From Gracilaria gracilis (taxonomy: Eukaryota; Rhodophyta; Florideophyceae; Gracilariales; Gracilariaceae), in NCBI GenBank assembly GCA_030374805.1, contig JARGSG010000083.1, forward strand, positions 1 through 64,000: DNA of 64,000 nucleotides, read 5' to 3'. Below, in pieces: positions 9,852 to 19,655 of the stretch. Numbering within the stretch: position 1 is the first letter of the stretch; the number at the start of each line of letters is the position of its first letter. Below the pieces are notes generated by a model. The model was not told the origin of the DNA, made no database searches, and saw only the letters and a list, made by a program, of their open reading frames with translations. The translations under genes and the position numbers were made by a program.

Positions 9852-11654
9852 TTAATCAAAGTTTTCCTTATAGCGCTGTTGGGCGTGGGTCAACTTTTTC
9901 CGAGCGGTCTGCAGCGTGGCCTGTAGGAGCTTGAGTGTGTAACGTTTTAACCAAGCGGCAGTGGGCTGTGTAGGCGTCGTTGGGTCCAGTGACGTACTGG
10001 GTTCATCGAGCAGAACGCTTGGGGGTTTACGCGTTAGCGCAACGTCGAAAGGTGCGGTACCGAGAGATCGATGGATCTGTAGGTTGTAACCGTACGTAAG
10101 AGGTTGCACATACGCGTGCCAAGTGTTCTGATGGTCCGCTACGTAGTGGCGTAACCTCTCCACGAGTGTTTTGTTAAAGCGTTCGGCCTGACCATTTGTT
10201 TGCGGATGGTACGCGGTCGTTAGTACGTGTTTGGTTTCCAAAGCGGTACATACAGTCTCAAAGAACTTAGAGACAAATTGAGTTCCGTTATCGGTTAGCA
10301 AGTAGTTTGGTATTCCGTACGGATAAACCCAGTTCTTCAGGAAGGCCTTCGCCACTACAGGAGCTGTGGTTGACCGCAGAGGTATAGAGCGAGCTATCTT
10401 GCTAAACCGATCGGTAATAACCAGTATGTACGGGTAACCGTTTACGGACTTCGTGAATGGGCCGACGATGTCCATCGCGACGAATTCCAGCGGACCGGCG
10501 GCGGGAAACAACTTCAGCAGCTTCTGCGACTTGAAGTGTGTTCCCTTCGTCGCCGGGCAGGTGCGACAGTTCCGTACGGTCTGGAATACATCGTTGGCCA
10601 TATGTGGCCAGTAAAAGTCTCGACGGAGACTTTCATACATCTGAGTGGAGCCCGGATGGCCAACGAGACGGGGGTAGTGTGCCAAGTAGAGGACGCCTGC
10701 CTGCAGTGATGCAGGTACGACCTTCTGGATGGCGCCGTCTAGTGGGGCTTTGCGCACGATAAGTCCGTTTCGGTCAATGTCGAACAGAGTGACACCGTTG
10801 CCGATGTCTTTCCGTACGGACTCACAGAAAGGGTCATCTGCTTGAGCTCGTACCAGCTCTTCGACCGTGACCGGAACGATATTGGTTTCCTCCGAGGTGA
10901 CAGCGAGCACCTCAGGGATACCAGCAGATTTCCGTTCGGGCGTTGGCCAGTCGACGCAGACGTCGCTGTACTCATCACCGTTAACGGTAATGTTGGTGAT
11001 AAAGTAGCCATCGTCCGTACGGTCATTCACTAGCAAGCAGGAGACCTCTTCGTCCAATGGGGCATCGTCTTCGCCATCCGTCCGGATCCGAGAAAGGGCA
11101 TCAGCCGCTTGGTGCTTGATACCCTGACGGTGGACGACATCGAAGTCATACTCCATTAGACGTAACCGCCACCTGGCCAATCGCCCTGACGCGTCCGCAA
11201 GGTTGAATATCCACCTCAAGGAGTGGTGGTCCGTTCGGACAGTGAACCTCTGACCTTGCAGGTACTGACGGAGGAGCAGTACGGCCCAGACGACCGCAAG
11301 GCATTCCCGTTCGGTGGTCGAGTATTGCCGTTCGATCTTGGATAGAGAGCGGCTCCAGTAACCGATCGGTAATAAGCCTCCGTCCGGTTGCTTCTGTAGC
11401 AGGGTGCATCCTACCTGCCGGTCGCATGCGTCTGTATCCAGAACGTACGGGTACCCTCGACGGGGAATGGCCAAAATGGGCGGGCGTATCAGTCTCTGAC
11501 GTAATTCGTCAAAGGCTTCGTATTCCGTATCGGTCAATGTCTCAAATTTCGTGGGTTGCCCCTTCTCCAACTTGCGGTTCAATGGAGCCGCAATTCGGGC
11601 GAAGTTTGCGACAAACCGACGGAAAACGTTACAGAGCCCCAAGAACGATCGGAG
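9852..11654 (-). CDS. Element B RT thumb, RNase H and integrase
   Basis: The open frame follows a TAG at 11655-11657 and ends with TAA 9852-9854; both are in frame with the rest of pol. RNase H: DTDACDRQVG with the first Asp near 11450, and TDHHSLRW near 11235. Integrase: zinc-binding HHCC segment near 10700-10560, catalytic core with MDIVGPF, LTDNGTQF and YHPQTNGQAERFNK giving the D, D and E residues. The TAG replaces the Glu of the usual TQTELRSFLG motif (element A has Glu), so it looks like a nonsense mutation. Confidence 0.88.
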   Translation of the reverse strand, partial: LRSFLGLCNVFRRFVANFARIAAPLNRKLEKGQPTKFETLTDTEYEAFDELRQRLIRPPILAIPRRGYPYVLDTDACDRQVGCTLLQKQPDGGLLPIGYWSRSLSKIERQYSTTERECLAVVWAVLLLRQYLQGQRFTVRTDHHSLRWIFNLADASGRLARWRLRLMEYDFDVVHRQGIKHQAADALSRIRTDGEDDAPLDEEVSCLLVNDRTDDGYFITNITVNGDEYSDVCVDWPTPERKSAGIPEVLAVTSEETNIVPVTVEELVRAQADDPFCESVRKDIGNGVTLFDIDRNGLIVRKAPLDGAIQKVVPASLQAGVLYLAHYPRLVGHPGSTQMYESLRRDFYWPHMANDVFQTVRNCRTCPATKGTHFKSQKLLKLFPAAGPLEFVAMDIVGPFTKSVNGYPYILVITDRFSKIARSIPLRSTTAPVVAKAFLKNWVYPYGIPNYLLTDNGTQFVSKFFETVCTALETKHVLTTAYHPQTNGQAERFNKTLVERLRHYVADHQNTWHAYVQPLTYGYNLQIHRSLGTAPFDVALTRKPPSVLLDEPSTSLDPTTPTQPTAAWLKRYTLKLLQATLQTARKKLTHAQQRYKENFD

Positions 11655-13475
11655 CTAAGTCTGGGTCGCAGGCGGTTTAGCCTGCTTGATAGCATTCTGT
11701 GTCTTGAGAGACACTTGAAGCTTTCCTGGTCGGATTACGTGGCCTAGATAGTCCACCGTGCCACTGAAAAAGTAGCACTTGTCCAGTCGGAGAGTAACAC
11801 CAGCCGAACGGAGCATATGCAGTATGGTCCGCACATGGTCATAATGCTCTTCAACCGTCCGGGAGTAGATGATGACGTCATCAAGATACACCAGTGCGTA
11901 CTGCCACTTCACCCGTGATAGGATGATGTCGAGAGCCCGCTGGAAAGTAGCCGGTGCGTTCTTGAGTCCGAACGGCATTCTCCGATAACGGTACAGTCCC
12001 ATATGCGACGTGAACTTCGTTTTGTCCCGGTCGGCTTCATCCATTTCGGTCTGCCAATAACCACTGTTGGCGTCCAAAGTGGAGAAGATTTGTGCATCTC
12101 CAAGAGAGTCGATGCACTCGTCCATTCGGAGTAGTGGGTATGTGTCCCGTACGGTCGTAGCGTTCAAACGGCGGTAGTCGACGCAGAAGCGAAGGCTTCC
12201 GTCTTTCTTGAGCGCGAATACGACCGGGCTGGCACATTCTGCCGATGACGGTTCTATGACACCAGCAGCGAGCTGCTTTGTCACCTCCTTACGTTCGAGT
12301 TCTCTCCGAGCGGGTCCGGCACGGTACGGCATCTGGAATATGGGCTTCGAGCCTGGTTCCAGATGGATGCGGTGCTTCGCTGCCGCAATCGTTCCGAGAT
12401 GGCCGTCCCACATGTCCGCAAACGGTCGAAGTAGCTCAATGACTTTGTCCCGTTCGGTAATATACTCAGGACTGATCTGTACCTTGCTGGTCCAATCGTT
12501 CTCATCTTTCCGTACGGTTTCTTGCTCCTGTTCGGTATCCTTGTATTCCCGTTCAAAATTATTACCCGAAATCGGAATGTGTTCCCCCTCCTTGGACTCG
12601 TCGCTCCGCGACGATGGTTGCGGAGTTATGAGCGCTACAGGAGATGGAAGAGCAAGTCCGATAACGGTGTTCTTGTGTAGTCGAACCGAGCGGTCAGAAA
12701 AGTTCGCCACGCGAACGAGAAAGGGTACGTCCGGTCGGAGCTCCATAACTCCACCCGCAAGGAGTGTGAGTTCAAGCGTTGATCCCGTTCGGTGATGAGA
12801 CTGTAGAAAAACCAAGCCGGACGTTTTGGTGGTTACCAAGACGTTCGTTTCCGACATTGGGGGTAGAACAACCGGACGGGCAACGTGTATATTATTAGAT
12901 GGAGTTTCCCGTTCGGGTTCTGGTTCCGGCGCGGAAGGTGCATTTGGTCCGTAGGCGGAACACTGTATAGACACCGGTTTGGAGTGTCGTAGGAGTATTG
13001 TCCGTTTCGGTGGTAGTATTGCCAAGACGTACTTGTCAATAAAAGAAGTACCGAGTAGTACGCTTGTCGAGAGGTTAGAAACCACCAAGAACTGTACTCG
13101 TACATTGAGGTCACCGATTCGGACCATAAGGGGAAGAACTCCCACAACGTCCATTCGGTTCTTCGACGCGTCCGTAATTCGGGGTCTTACGTCCGGTCGG
13201 AGTTTTGAGCACCAATTCGGAGGGAGATGGCGTTCGTGAACCAGACAGGGTCCGGCTCCGGTATCAAGAACTCCCGTTAACGGATACATCAGTGCCGTGT
13301 TGAGGCCAACCGACACGTGCACCTTGTAGTTCGCGCTAGAAAAGAGGACCGTTTCGGTTTCAATGTCCGTATCGGTCAGGTCACATGTCAGGACAGGGGA
13401 CTCCCCTCGGATGGAGTCCGTTCGGTCTGTAGCTGACGGGGCGAGGCTAGGCCTCTGTGGAGGAGGCGATGCCTC
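11655..13475 (-). CDS. Element B protease and reverse transcriptase
   Basis: The pol frame is open from upstream of 13475, overlapping the end of gag in the -1 frame, down to TAG 11655-11657. Protease active site VLDTGAGP lies near 13250-13268. RT has SPVVFALKKDGSLRFCVDYR near 12180-12240, TLDANSGYWQ near 12060 and YLDD at 11877-11888. There is no frame break between PR and RT, unlike family A. With the following frames it forms one pol interrupted only by two stop codons. The exact pol start depends on a gag-pol frameshift that I cannot place. Confidence 0.88.
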   Translation of the reverse strand, partial: EASPPPQRPSLAPSATDRTDSIRGESPVLTCDLTDTDIETETVLFSSANYKVHVSVGLNTALMYPLTGVLDTGAGPCLVHERHLPPNWCSKLRPDVRPRITDASKNRMDVVGVLPLMVRIGDLNVRVQFLVVSNLSTSVLLGTSFIDKYVLAILPPKRTILLRHSKPVSIQCSAYGPNAPSAPEPEPERETPSNNIHVARPVVLPPMSETNVLVTTKTSGLVFLQSHHRTGSTLELTLLAGGVMELRPDVPFLVRVANFSDRSVRLHKNTVIGLALPSPVALITPQPSSRSDESKEGEHIPISGNNFEREYKDTEQEQETVRKDENDWTSKVQISPEYITERDKVIELLRPFADMWDGHLGTIAAAKHRIHLEPGSKPIFQMPYRAGPARRELERKEVTKQLAAGVIEPSSAECASPVVFALKKDGSLRFCVDYRRLNATTVRDTYPLLRMDECIDSLGDAQIFSTLDANSGYWQTEMDEADRDKTKFTSHMGLYRYRRMPFGLKNAPATFQRALDIILSRVKWQYALVYLDDVIIYSRTVEEHYDHVRTILHMLRSAGVTLRLDKCYFFSGTVDYLGHVIRPGKLQVSLKTQNAIKQAKPPATQT

Positions 13476-14812
13476 TACGCTTCTTCCTGGTCGTTTTCCT
13501 GGTGGGGAGCAGGCTCCTCGACCAGCATGACGGCCTGTGTCGGTCTTGGTGAGTACGTCTGGCGAGGCTGTCCGCCCTGGCGATATCCTACATTGTCCTT
13601 CGGGGTATCAGTTTTCCGTCCGGTCTGGTAGGCACTGTAATAGCCTTCCTCGCGGCGTTGCTGATAATTAGCCTCCCGTATGGCCAGCAGCTTCTCCTTT
13701 AGGTCCGGAGGGAGCAACTGACAGCAGTTGGGCTCCCGCGAAAGGCAAATCCGACACGGTCTAACTGGTGCCTGCCCCTGGGGTTGCTGTACCCTGGAGC
13801 TGGCAGGACTGGGATAAGACCGAACGGACTGAGCCAGCGTTGAAGCCGAGGGCGTAGTGGGAGGCGAGGGCATGGAAGACGCGCGGGATACCGCGAGGAC
13901 ATGTTCCTCGTCTTCATCCGATACGGAATAGATCGATTCCGACGGGGTATCGATACTGTGAACCTTCCGGGCGGTACGAGAGGACTCTTTCCGAACGGTT
14001 GGATTTTGAGTATCGACCCGAACGGACTGTCTACGTGAGGCACGATGGGTGTCTCCGTACGATTCCGCGTAACGGGCAAGTGCATCGTATCCGATATTGG
14101 GATGCGAGGTGAGGTGATTCCTCACCTTTGACCGTATGGCGGCAAGGAGACTTTCGACGAAGATCCCCTTCAAATTCCGATCGGTAAAGATATTTCCGCA
14201 ACGGAGGGCTTTCGTCCAGAGCTTCTGGGCGAATTCCGTTTCGGACATGCCTGACGCTTGGCAGTAGAGGGTGACCTCCGCGGCCGCGTCGGCAATGATC
14301 TCATCCGTTGCGTACGTGGTAAACAGAAAGTTGACTACCTCTTCGTACTTATGGAGAGACTCATCCCGAGTACGGTCGACAGCGCCAGACTCACTTTCGA
14401 GCCGAGACTGAACCAGAGCGTGCGCCGGTCCGGTCAGGTAAAACTGGAAACACCAGAGGGCTGCCCCCTCAGTGAGTCCGTTGTGGTTGCAAGCGGTTTT
14501 AAACCGCTGTAAGAAATTGAGCACCGATATCGGATCCGTCCCGGAAAAGGAATGACCCTTCATCTGGACATTCAATTTCTTTTGGTAGCGCGCAATCTTG
14601 CGTGCCACCCGCGAATTGTACGTCTGGCTCCTCCTGAGCAACCTGTATGTACGGTAGTCCACCACTTTGGCGAACTTCTCGTTCAAGGGCCTGATGCGTT
14701 TTAGCATCAACCTGTCCGAACGGGAACGATACCGATCGGACTTCCCCCTCCGTCGAGGGCTGCGGGAGTGTCGGTCGACTTCCGAATCCGTGCGGTCGTC
14801 ATCCGACGATGA
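13475..14812 (-). CDS. Element B gag (capsid region with reduced zinc knuckle)
   Basis: The frame is continuous with the upstream ORF across a TAG at 14813-14815, and an internal Met codon lies at about 14710. A capsid-like helical region (FSGTDPISVLNFLQRF, about 14560-14510) matches the FSGQDPILVLDFLARY segment of family A. The nucleocapsid has CRICLSREPNC, with Cys residues but no His, so the classical CCHC knuckle is incomplete. It ends at TAG 13475-13477. Pol overlaps in the -1 frame. Confidence 0.82.
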   Translation of the reverse strand, partial: SSSDDDRTDSEVDRHSRSPRRRGKSDRYRSRSDRLMLKRIRPLNEKFAKVVDYRTYRLLRRSQTYNSRVARKIARYQKKLNVQMKGHSFSGTDPISVLNFLQRFKTACNHNGLTEGAALWCFQFYLTGPAHALVQSRLESESGAVDRTRDESLHKYEEVVNFLFTTYATDEIIADAAAEVTLYCQASGMSETEFAQKLWTKALRCGNIFTDRNLKGIFVESLLAAIRSKVRNHLTSHPNIGYDALARYAESYGDTHRASRRQSVRVDTQNPTVRKESSRTARKVHSIDTPSESIYSVSDEDEEHVLAVSRASSMPSPPTTPSASTLAQSVRSYPSPASSRVQQPQGQAPVRPCRICLSREPNCCQLLPPDLKEKLLAIREANYQQRREEGYYSAYQTGRKTDTPKDNVGYRQGGQPRQTYSPRPTQAVMLVEEPAPHQENDQEEA

Positions 14813-15676
14813 CTACGAAGAGTCCGAGTCCGTTCTGGCTGATCTTCGCCTTCTCTGGCGGCGACGGTCTTTCCGTTTACGGGGCGCGTCATCCGAATCG
14901 GAACTTCCGCTCGGTCTACCGCCTCTGCGGCGGCGATTCCTCCTCTCGTCGGAGGAATCTCTTGAGCTTCCGTTCGGATCGTCCTGCGGGTTGACTGGCG
15001 GGAGGTACACTCCGGTCGGACCCCTCGTTGGGCCCTTCTTCAGTTCCGGTCGGTGTTGCCTCTCGCCGCTAGCAGGTGCATTGTCCGTACGGTCAATAAA
15101 AGATTTGGGTGGGTGGGTCGGTAGCTGAGCTACCAGTGCGGCCAGTGTACTGTTCAGAGCTGACGTAGCAGGTTCCGAACGGTCTGTCTTCAGGATATTC
15201 CTGACCATATCGTGTACGATCGGTGGAATATCCTGGTACAGAAGCGCCGGGACTCGGTCCTTGAGGTACGTCTCCACTGCCATGGGGACGTGGACCTCAA
15301 ATTCCGTTCGGAGACTCTGCAGGGCGTAGGGAGCGATCCCTGCCCAGAGTTCCCGTGCAGTAGTCCGTTCGGTAAGAAGTCGCGGCGCGGGGCCAGCTTC
15401 GCCCCGCGGCGTCTTCTCCGTTCCAGGAAAAGGGGCGAGGGCAGTTGCCTCGTCCTCGTTCCGTGCGGACTTTGACCTGTTACGTGCGGACCCGTCGCGG
15501 ATCATCCGTTCGGGTTCCTCTGACGGCGTCACGTAGGCCGTCGCGTTGCTTCGGGTGCTTCGGCGGCCTACCGAAGCGGCATCCGAAGCAGCGCGAATTG
15601 CGACCGGTACGGACTTTGCGGTGTCTTTTTCGACCAAAGACCCTTCACCCATTTCTCCGTGCGGACGATGACTCAT
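14813..15676 (-). CDS. Element B gag N-terminal ORF
   Basis: 287 codons from ATG 15676, chosen because the frame upstream runs into the LTR. A charged, helix-rich middle is followed by a strongly Arg/Ser/Asp-rich tail. The stop is TAG 14813-14815, but the frame and the same Ser/Asp/Arg composition continue past it into gag. The position matches the 279-codon ORF of family A, though the sequences are not clearly alignable. Known precedents for such an arrangement are stop readthrough between retroviral gag and pol; whether it happens here is unknown. Confidence 0.7.
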   Translation of the reverse strand: MSHRPHGEMGEGSLVEKDTAKSVPVAIRAASDAASVGRRSTRSNATAYVTPSEEPERMIRDGSARNRSKSARNEDEATALAPFPGTEKTPRGEAGPAPRLLTERTTARELWAGIAPYALQSLRTEFEVHVPMAVETYLKDRVPALLYQDIPPIVHDMVRNILKTDRSEPATSALNSTLAALVAQLPTHPPKSFIDRTDNAPASGERQHRPELKKGPTRGPTGVYLPPVNPQDDPNGSSRDSSDERRNRRRRGGRPSGSSDSDDAPRKRKDRRRQRRRRSARTDSDSS

Positions 15677-15733
15677 ACTGTACGTATCGGTTCCACGATC
15701 GGTTTTGCTGCTCCGTACGGTCTCGAATTCCAC

Positions 15734-15751
15734 TTCTAAGTCGGGAGACCA
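15734..15751 (-). other. Primer binding site of element B
   Basis: On the minus strand TGGTCTCCCGACTTAGAA starts 1 nt after the 5' LTR. It is identical over 18 nt to the site of element A, although the LTRs are unrelated. Confidence 0.85.
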
Positions 15752-15752
15752 A

Positions 15753-16294
15753 TGTGGTATAATGCACAAAAATGAGAGAGTCCGAAGCGGTCTTGAGACG
15801 GGAGCGGCGGCAGCGTACAGTCTTGTGACTGTAATGAATCCGAACGGAGAGAAGGGGCGGAAGCACCGGGCCGTCGAGGGGAGAGTGGACGATTGGTATC
15901 ACCAGGCACGTACAGGAACGTGCGGAAGGGTACGAACGGTCTGAGAAACCCAATAAAGAGGTAGCCGTGCGGTCTATCGTGAGTGCAAACTAACGAAGAA
16001 GACGTTCGGCAGAAGATGCTTGTCGTTTACGATTGGGGCCTCGGGAGATCCGAGCTACAACTAAATATCGGGTCTGGGCCCCATTACTAACTACTGTACG
16101 ATCGGTGTAATTTGCACTGTCACTACCAAGTCCGTACACGTGGCCAACTTGTACGTTCGGCCAACCCGTTCGGCACTCGATCACCAACTTGTACACGTGG
16201 CGGTGCCACTGCACCGGCCAACCGTGCACTACCCCTTCGTACGTGAATGGCCAATCGGATATACAGAGCCCCAACCCGGGCCCACTATACTACA
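15753..16294 (-). repeat. 5' LTR of element B
   Basis: 542 bp with the same TG...CA ends as 5093-5634 and 4 mismatches to it. It is followed at 16295 by the CTATG duplication. As gag-pol runs on the minus strand, this LTR carries the element's promoter. Confidence 0.95.
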
Positions 16295-16299
16295 CTATG
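16295..16299. repeat. Target site duplication CTATG, right side of element B
   Basis: Matches 5088-5092. Element A's pol reading resumes directly after it. Confidence 0.95.
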
Positions 16300-18569
16300 C
16301 CATCGCTACGGATGCCAGCAATTTCCAGATCGGCTGTGCCCTGTTTCAGACCACGGAGAGTGGCGAACGACTTCCAATTGGTTTTTGGTCTCGAAGCCTT
16401 AACGTTCATGAAAGTAATTACTCGGTACCCGAGAAAGAATGCTTAGCAGTAGTCTGGGCTCTCCAGACGCTGCGACCGTACCTCATGGGAGGACATTTTA
16501 CCGTTCATACCGACCATTCGGCTCTGCGATGGCTTCTCTCGATTGCGGAGCCTTCTGGCCGCTTGATGCGGTGGAGGCTAAGATTATCGGAGTTCGACTT
16601 CGACGTGCAGTACAAGAAGGGAATCCTGAGCACTCAGGCTGATGCACTTTCCCGCTTACCGACTGCGGCCGAAGCTGAGCCAGTCGATGATCTGGAAATA
16701 CCCTGTTTCTTCATGGAGGACGACGAAGACAAAGATTCGGAGGAATGGGACGTCTATGACGCTGTCTTAGCCGTTTCAGATATGGAGCCAGTACCGGGAT
16801 CATTCGTGCCGATAACACCGGAAGAACTGATCCGGGAACAGTATACGGACCCGTTCTGCAGTAGGGTGCGTGCCCGTCTGAACGGTGGAGCTCAACTGCC
16901 TTTTGTCATGAACGACCAAGGATTCTTGGTTCGAAAGGTTACTGACCGACCACAGATTGTGGTACCTCACTCGCTTCAATCTCGAGTCTTGCATTTGTCG
17001 CATTACGCGAAGTTGTCGGCCCACCCTGGTGGAAAGAAGTTGTACTACACCCTCAGGAGGGACTTCTATTGGCCAGCTATGGCATTCGATGCGTACGCCA
17101 CTGCTCGTGGATGCTCTGGTTGTGCAAAGATCCGCGTCAAACTGCGGAAATACTCCAAACAGTTGGTACTCTTCCCCGCAAGGGCCCCACTTGAGTTCGT
17201 GGCGATTGACATACTCGGTGAGTTTATTCGGACTCGCCGAGGTAATCGGTTTCTACTCGTCATAACCGACCGCTTTTCGAAGCTCGTGCGGACAGTTTCG
17301 CTGACGAAGATCACCGCCAGTGCGGTCGCGCAAGCGTTCGTAACCCACTGGGTGTTTGTCTACGGACCGCCGATTGATTTACTATCGGATAATGGGTCGC
17401 AATTCTCTGCGAAGTTCTTCCAGGACGTGTGTCGAATACTGGACATTAAGAACTGGTTTACTACGACCTACCATCCGCAAAGTAACGGCCAGGTGGAGCG
17501 CTTCAATCGCACCATGCTGAATGCGCTGCGAACCTTTGTCGCCGACCACCCGTCGGAATGGGATCTCTACACCGATGCGGTGACCTATGCCTACAATACG
17601 CAGGTACATCGCACTACCCAGATCTCTCCGTTCGAACTGGTCTTATCACGTGTTCCACCATCGGTGGCTGTCGAGCCCCAACCTACGCTGGATAAATTTC
17701 CTTCACCCCGCCTATACAGGGACGCCTGGAAGCGCTGGCTGAAACAAATTACTCCCGTAGTTGGGCAGCAAATCGCTAAGGCGCAAGCCGCCTACAAGCG
17801 GAATTTCGACGCACGTCTGCGAAAGAAGGCCCCACCGATCAAGGAAGGGGGCTATGTCTTTCTCCGGAAAGAATACTACAATCTGGAAAAAGAAAAACGG
17901 CACAAGCTTTCTCCGATCGCGGACGGCCCCTACAGGGTCATCTCTGTCACCGATACTACGGTTGTCCTTAACATCAAGGGAGAGCACGAACGCCTCTCGC
18001 GTGATCGCGTTACGCCGGCACCATCGCCAGAACCTCCCGTACACAAAGGTCATCAAGGACCGACAATATCGGATACTAGCCCACCCGGCCTGTCAATTCT
18101 ACCACACGCAACGCGCGGCTTGGCCGACCTTTTTATAGAAGCGGAACATACCCCCAAAGTTGGGCAAGACGCGTATGTGCACACACGCGTCGCGCCCACT
18201 ACTGGGATTATCGCTCCGGGCCCCACCGCTCCCGCTGAGGAGGGGGAGGGAAACGCTCATTTTAGTTACACTGCTGCTTGGCAGTCTACGCCGTCGCAAA
18301 CGGATAGTACACCCGCGCAAGGCACCGCCGGGGACGGAGTGAGTGAAGCCTTGCCGTCGCAGACGGGAAGCGAATGGACGTGTGACGGTAAGCGCCCCGC
18401 TGACGACCCAATGCCAGGGAATGCAGAGTTACCGCCTTCGTCTTCGCCGCTGCAAGCGGACTGCCTACGTAGAAATGTTTCGCCCAGACGGGATGCGCAT
18501 CCGGAAACACCGGGCCACAACGTGGAAGGTATCCCTGGCGCAATACCGTCACTGACGGAGGACGCGTAG
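16300..18569 (+). CDS. Element A RNase H and integrase (3' part of pol)
   Basis: It continues the RT of 3518-5092 after the insertion of B. RNase H: ATDASNFQIGC near 16305-16335, ECLAVVWAL near 16440 and TDHSALRW near 16510. Integrase: HHCC zinc segment near 16990-17130, then the core with VAIDILG, LSDNGSQF and YHPQSNGQVERFN, and the GPY-type C-terminal region near 17930. The frame ends with TAG 18567-18569 in a low-complexity tail, and the same frame stays open downstream to a chromodomain. Without the B insertion and that stop this part appears intact. Confidence 0.9.
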
Positions 18570-19655
18570 GCCTGCAACAGCAGCGGCGCTATTCAAAGCC
18601 CAAAGTCCGGGAACACGCACGGAGACGCACCGCCACTGCGGAATGAAGACGAGACGAATGTTGCCCCGTCTGCGGAGAAGACCGAGACGAATGTTGCCCC
18701 GTCAGCGGAGAAGACCGACTACTCGGAAAAGACATTGGTTGTGAGAGACCGTGCCGTGACAGCAGACCCAAGCTTGGGAAGGGCAATCGACTTATTTGAT
18801 GACGGCGCCGGAACGGCAGAGCACGCGGCCATACCAGTACAGGTGGACACCACTCTAGGTGGACAGAAGCCAAGTACGTTGGACGCGCGCACGGCGCGAC
18901 ACGCGCCACGCACCGTGGGTAAACCGCCTCCCTTGAAGGATGACTATGCACATGACAGTGCACGCCGTGGGCACAAGCGTGCCACGGAGAGTGACGAGCC
19001 GTCAAAAAACGGTAGTTCCGTAATTGAGACGGCTCACCACGGCACCACGACGGTTGGAGCCACACGCACCGCTGTGGGCGGCAAACCGTCAGCAACGCAC
19101 GTGACGGAGCACCGCTCGCTAGACCCCCGTACGGAGGATTGCCGCCCGTCGATCGGGACGATCTCGCCGGAACACCGGAAACTCACAGTCCGCCCAGATG
19201 GGCCCCCGCAACAGCTCCACAAACAAGTGGCTTCAGACCCCGCCCCAGAGAGTGTAACTCTCCGAGAACCTCCTTGGGGAGCGCAACCGAGACCTGGGAT
19301 ACAGGATGCATTGCCGATGAGACGGAAGTCGAAGGCAATCGCCCGCATAAGCCACGACAGTGGAGGAGCAATCCGCCACTCAACGGAAGATTGTTCGACC
19401 GCCAGGGATGAGGACTCACTGGTCAAGCCGCGAGAGCGGAGTGTCTACGAACGCGAGTTCGTAGTGGACCGTATAGTGAGGCACGGCCAAGACTCTACTG
19501 GAGAGCTGGTATACCAAGTCCGTTGGTACGGCTACCCCCCTGCGGAGGACACACAGGAACCTATCGAGCACCTGCCTCGCTCGAAGGTACTTCAATACCA
19601 CCGGAGGACCGGCACGCCGCCACCGGACTCGCTCGACAAAGCCCAAGTGGGTTAG
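18570..19655 (+). CDS. Element A pol tail with chromodomain (after TAG)
   Basis: In frame with the integrase and free of stops until TAG 19653-19655. A low-complexity linker includes two copies of an 11-residue repeat, encoded by 18651-18716. The C-terminus is a chromodomain (FVVDRIVRHG...YQVRWYGYPPAEDTQEP...), about 19440-19610. The usual Trp of the DTWEP motif is Gln, so one cage aromatic may be missing. As a free-standing ORF it has no good ATG start, which suggests it belongs to pol. Confidence 0.78.
   Translation, partial: ACNSSGAIQSPKSGNTHGDAPPLRNEDETNVAPSAEKTETNVAPSAEKTDYSEKTLVVRDRAVTADPSLGRAIDLFDDGAGTAEHAAIPVQVDTTLGGQKPSTLDARTARHAPRTVGKPPPLKDDYAHDSARRGHKRATESDEPSKNGSSVIETAHHGTTTVGATRTAVGGKPSATHVTEHRSLDPRTEDCRPSIGTISPEHRKLTVRPDGPPQQLHKQVASDPAPESVTLREPPWGAQPRPGIQDALPMRRKSKAIARISHDSGGAIRHSTEDCSTARDEDSLVKPRERSVYEREFVVDRIVRHGQDSTGELVYQVRWYGYPPAEDTQEPIEHLPRSKVLQYHRRTGTPPPDSLDKAQVG
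18651..18716 (+). repeat. 33-bp tandem repeat, two copies
   Basis: 18651-18683 and 18684-18716 differ at one base. Being a multiple of three, the unit adds 11 residues each time without shifting the pol-tail frame. Confidence 0.9.

Noticed and set aside
5093-16294. A host gene cluster between two repeats
   Set aside because: The flanking 542-bp repeats, CTATG duplication, primer site and gag-pol order show one LTR retrotransposon.
9318-18569. Reassignment of TAG/TAA as sense codons, suggested by repeated in-frame stops in pol and gag
   Set aside because: All four receptor loci end at the same TAA, and transposase frames end normally at TAG. Nonsense mutations and possible programmed readthrough are simpler.
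18630-18720. CRISPR-like repeats
   Set aside because: Only two adjacent units without spacers; a coding tandem repeat in a eukaryotic retroelement.
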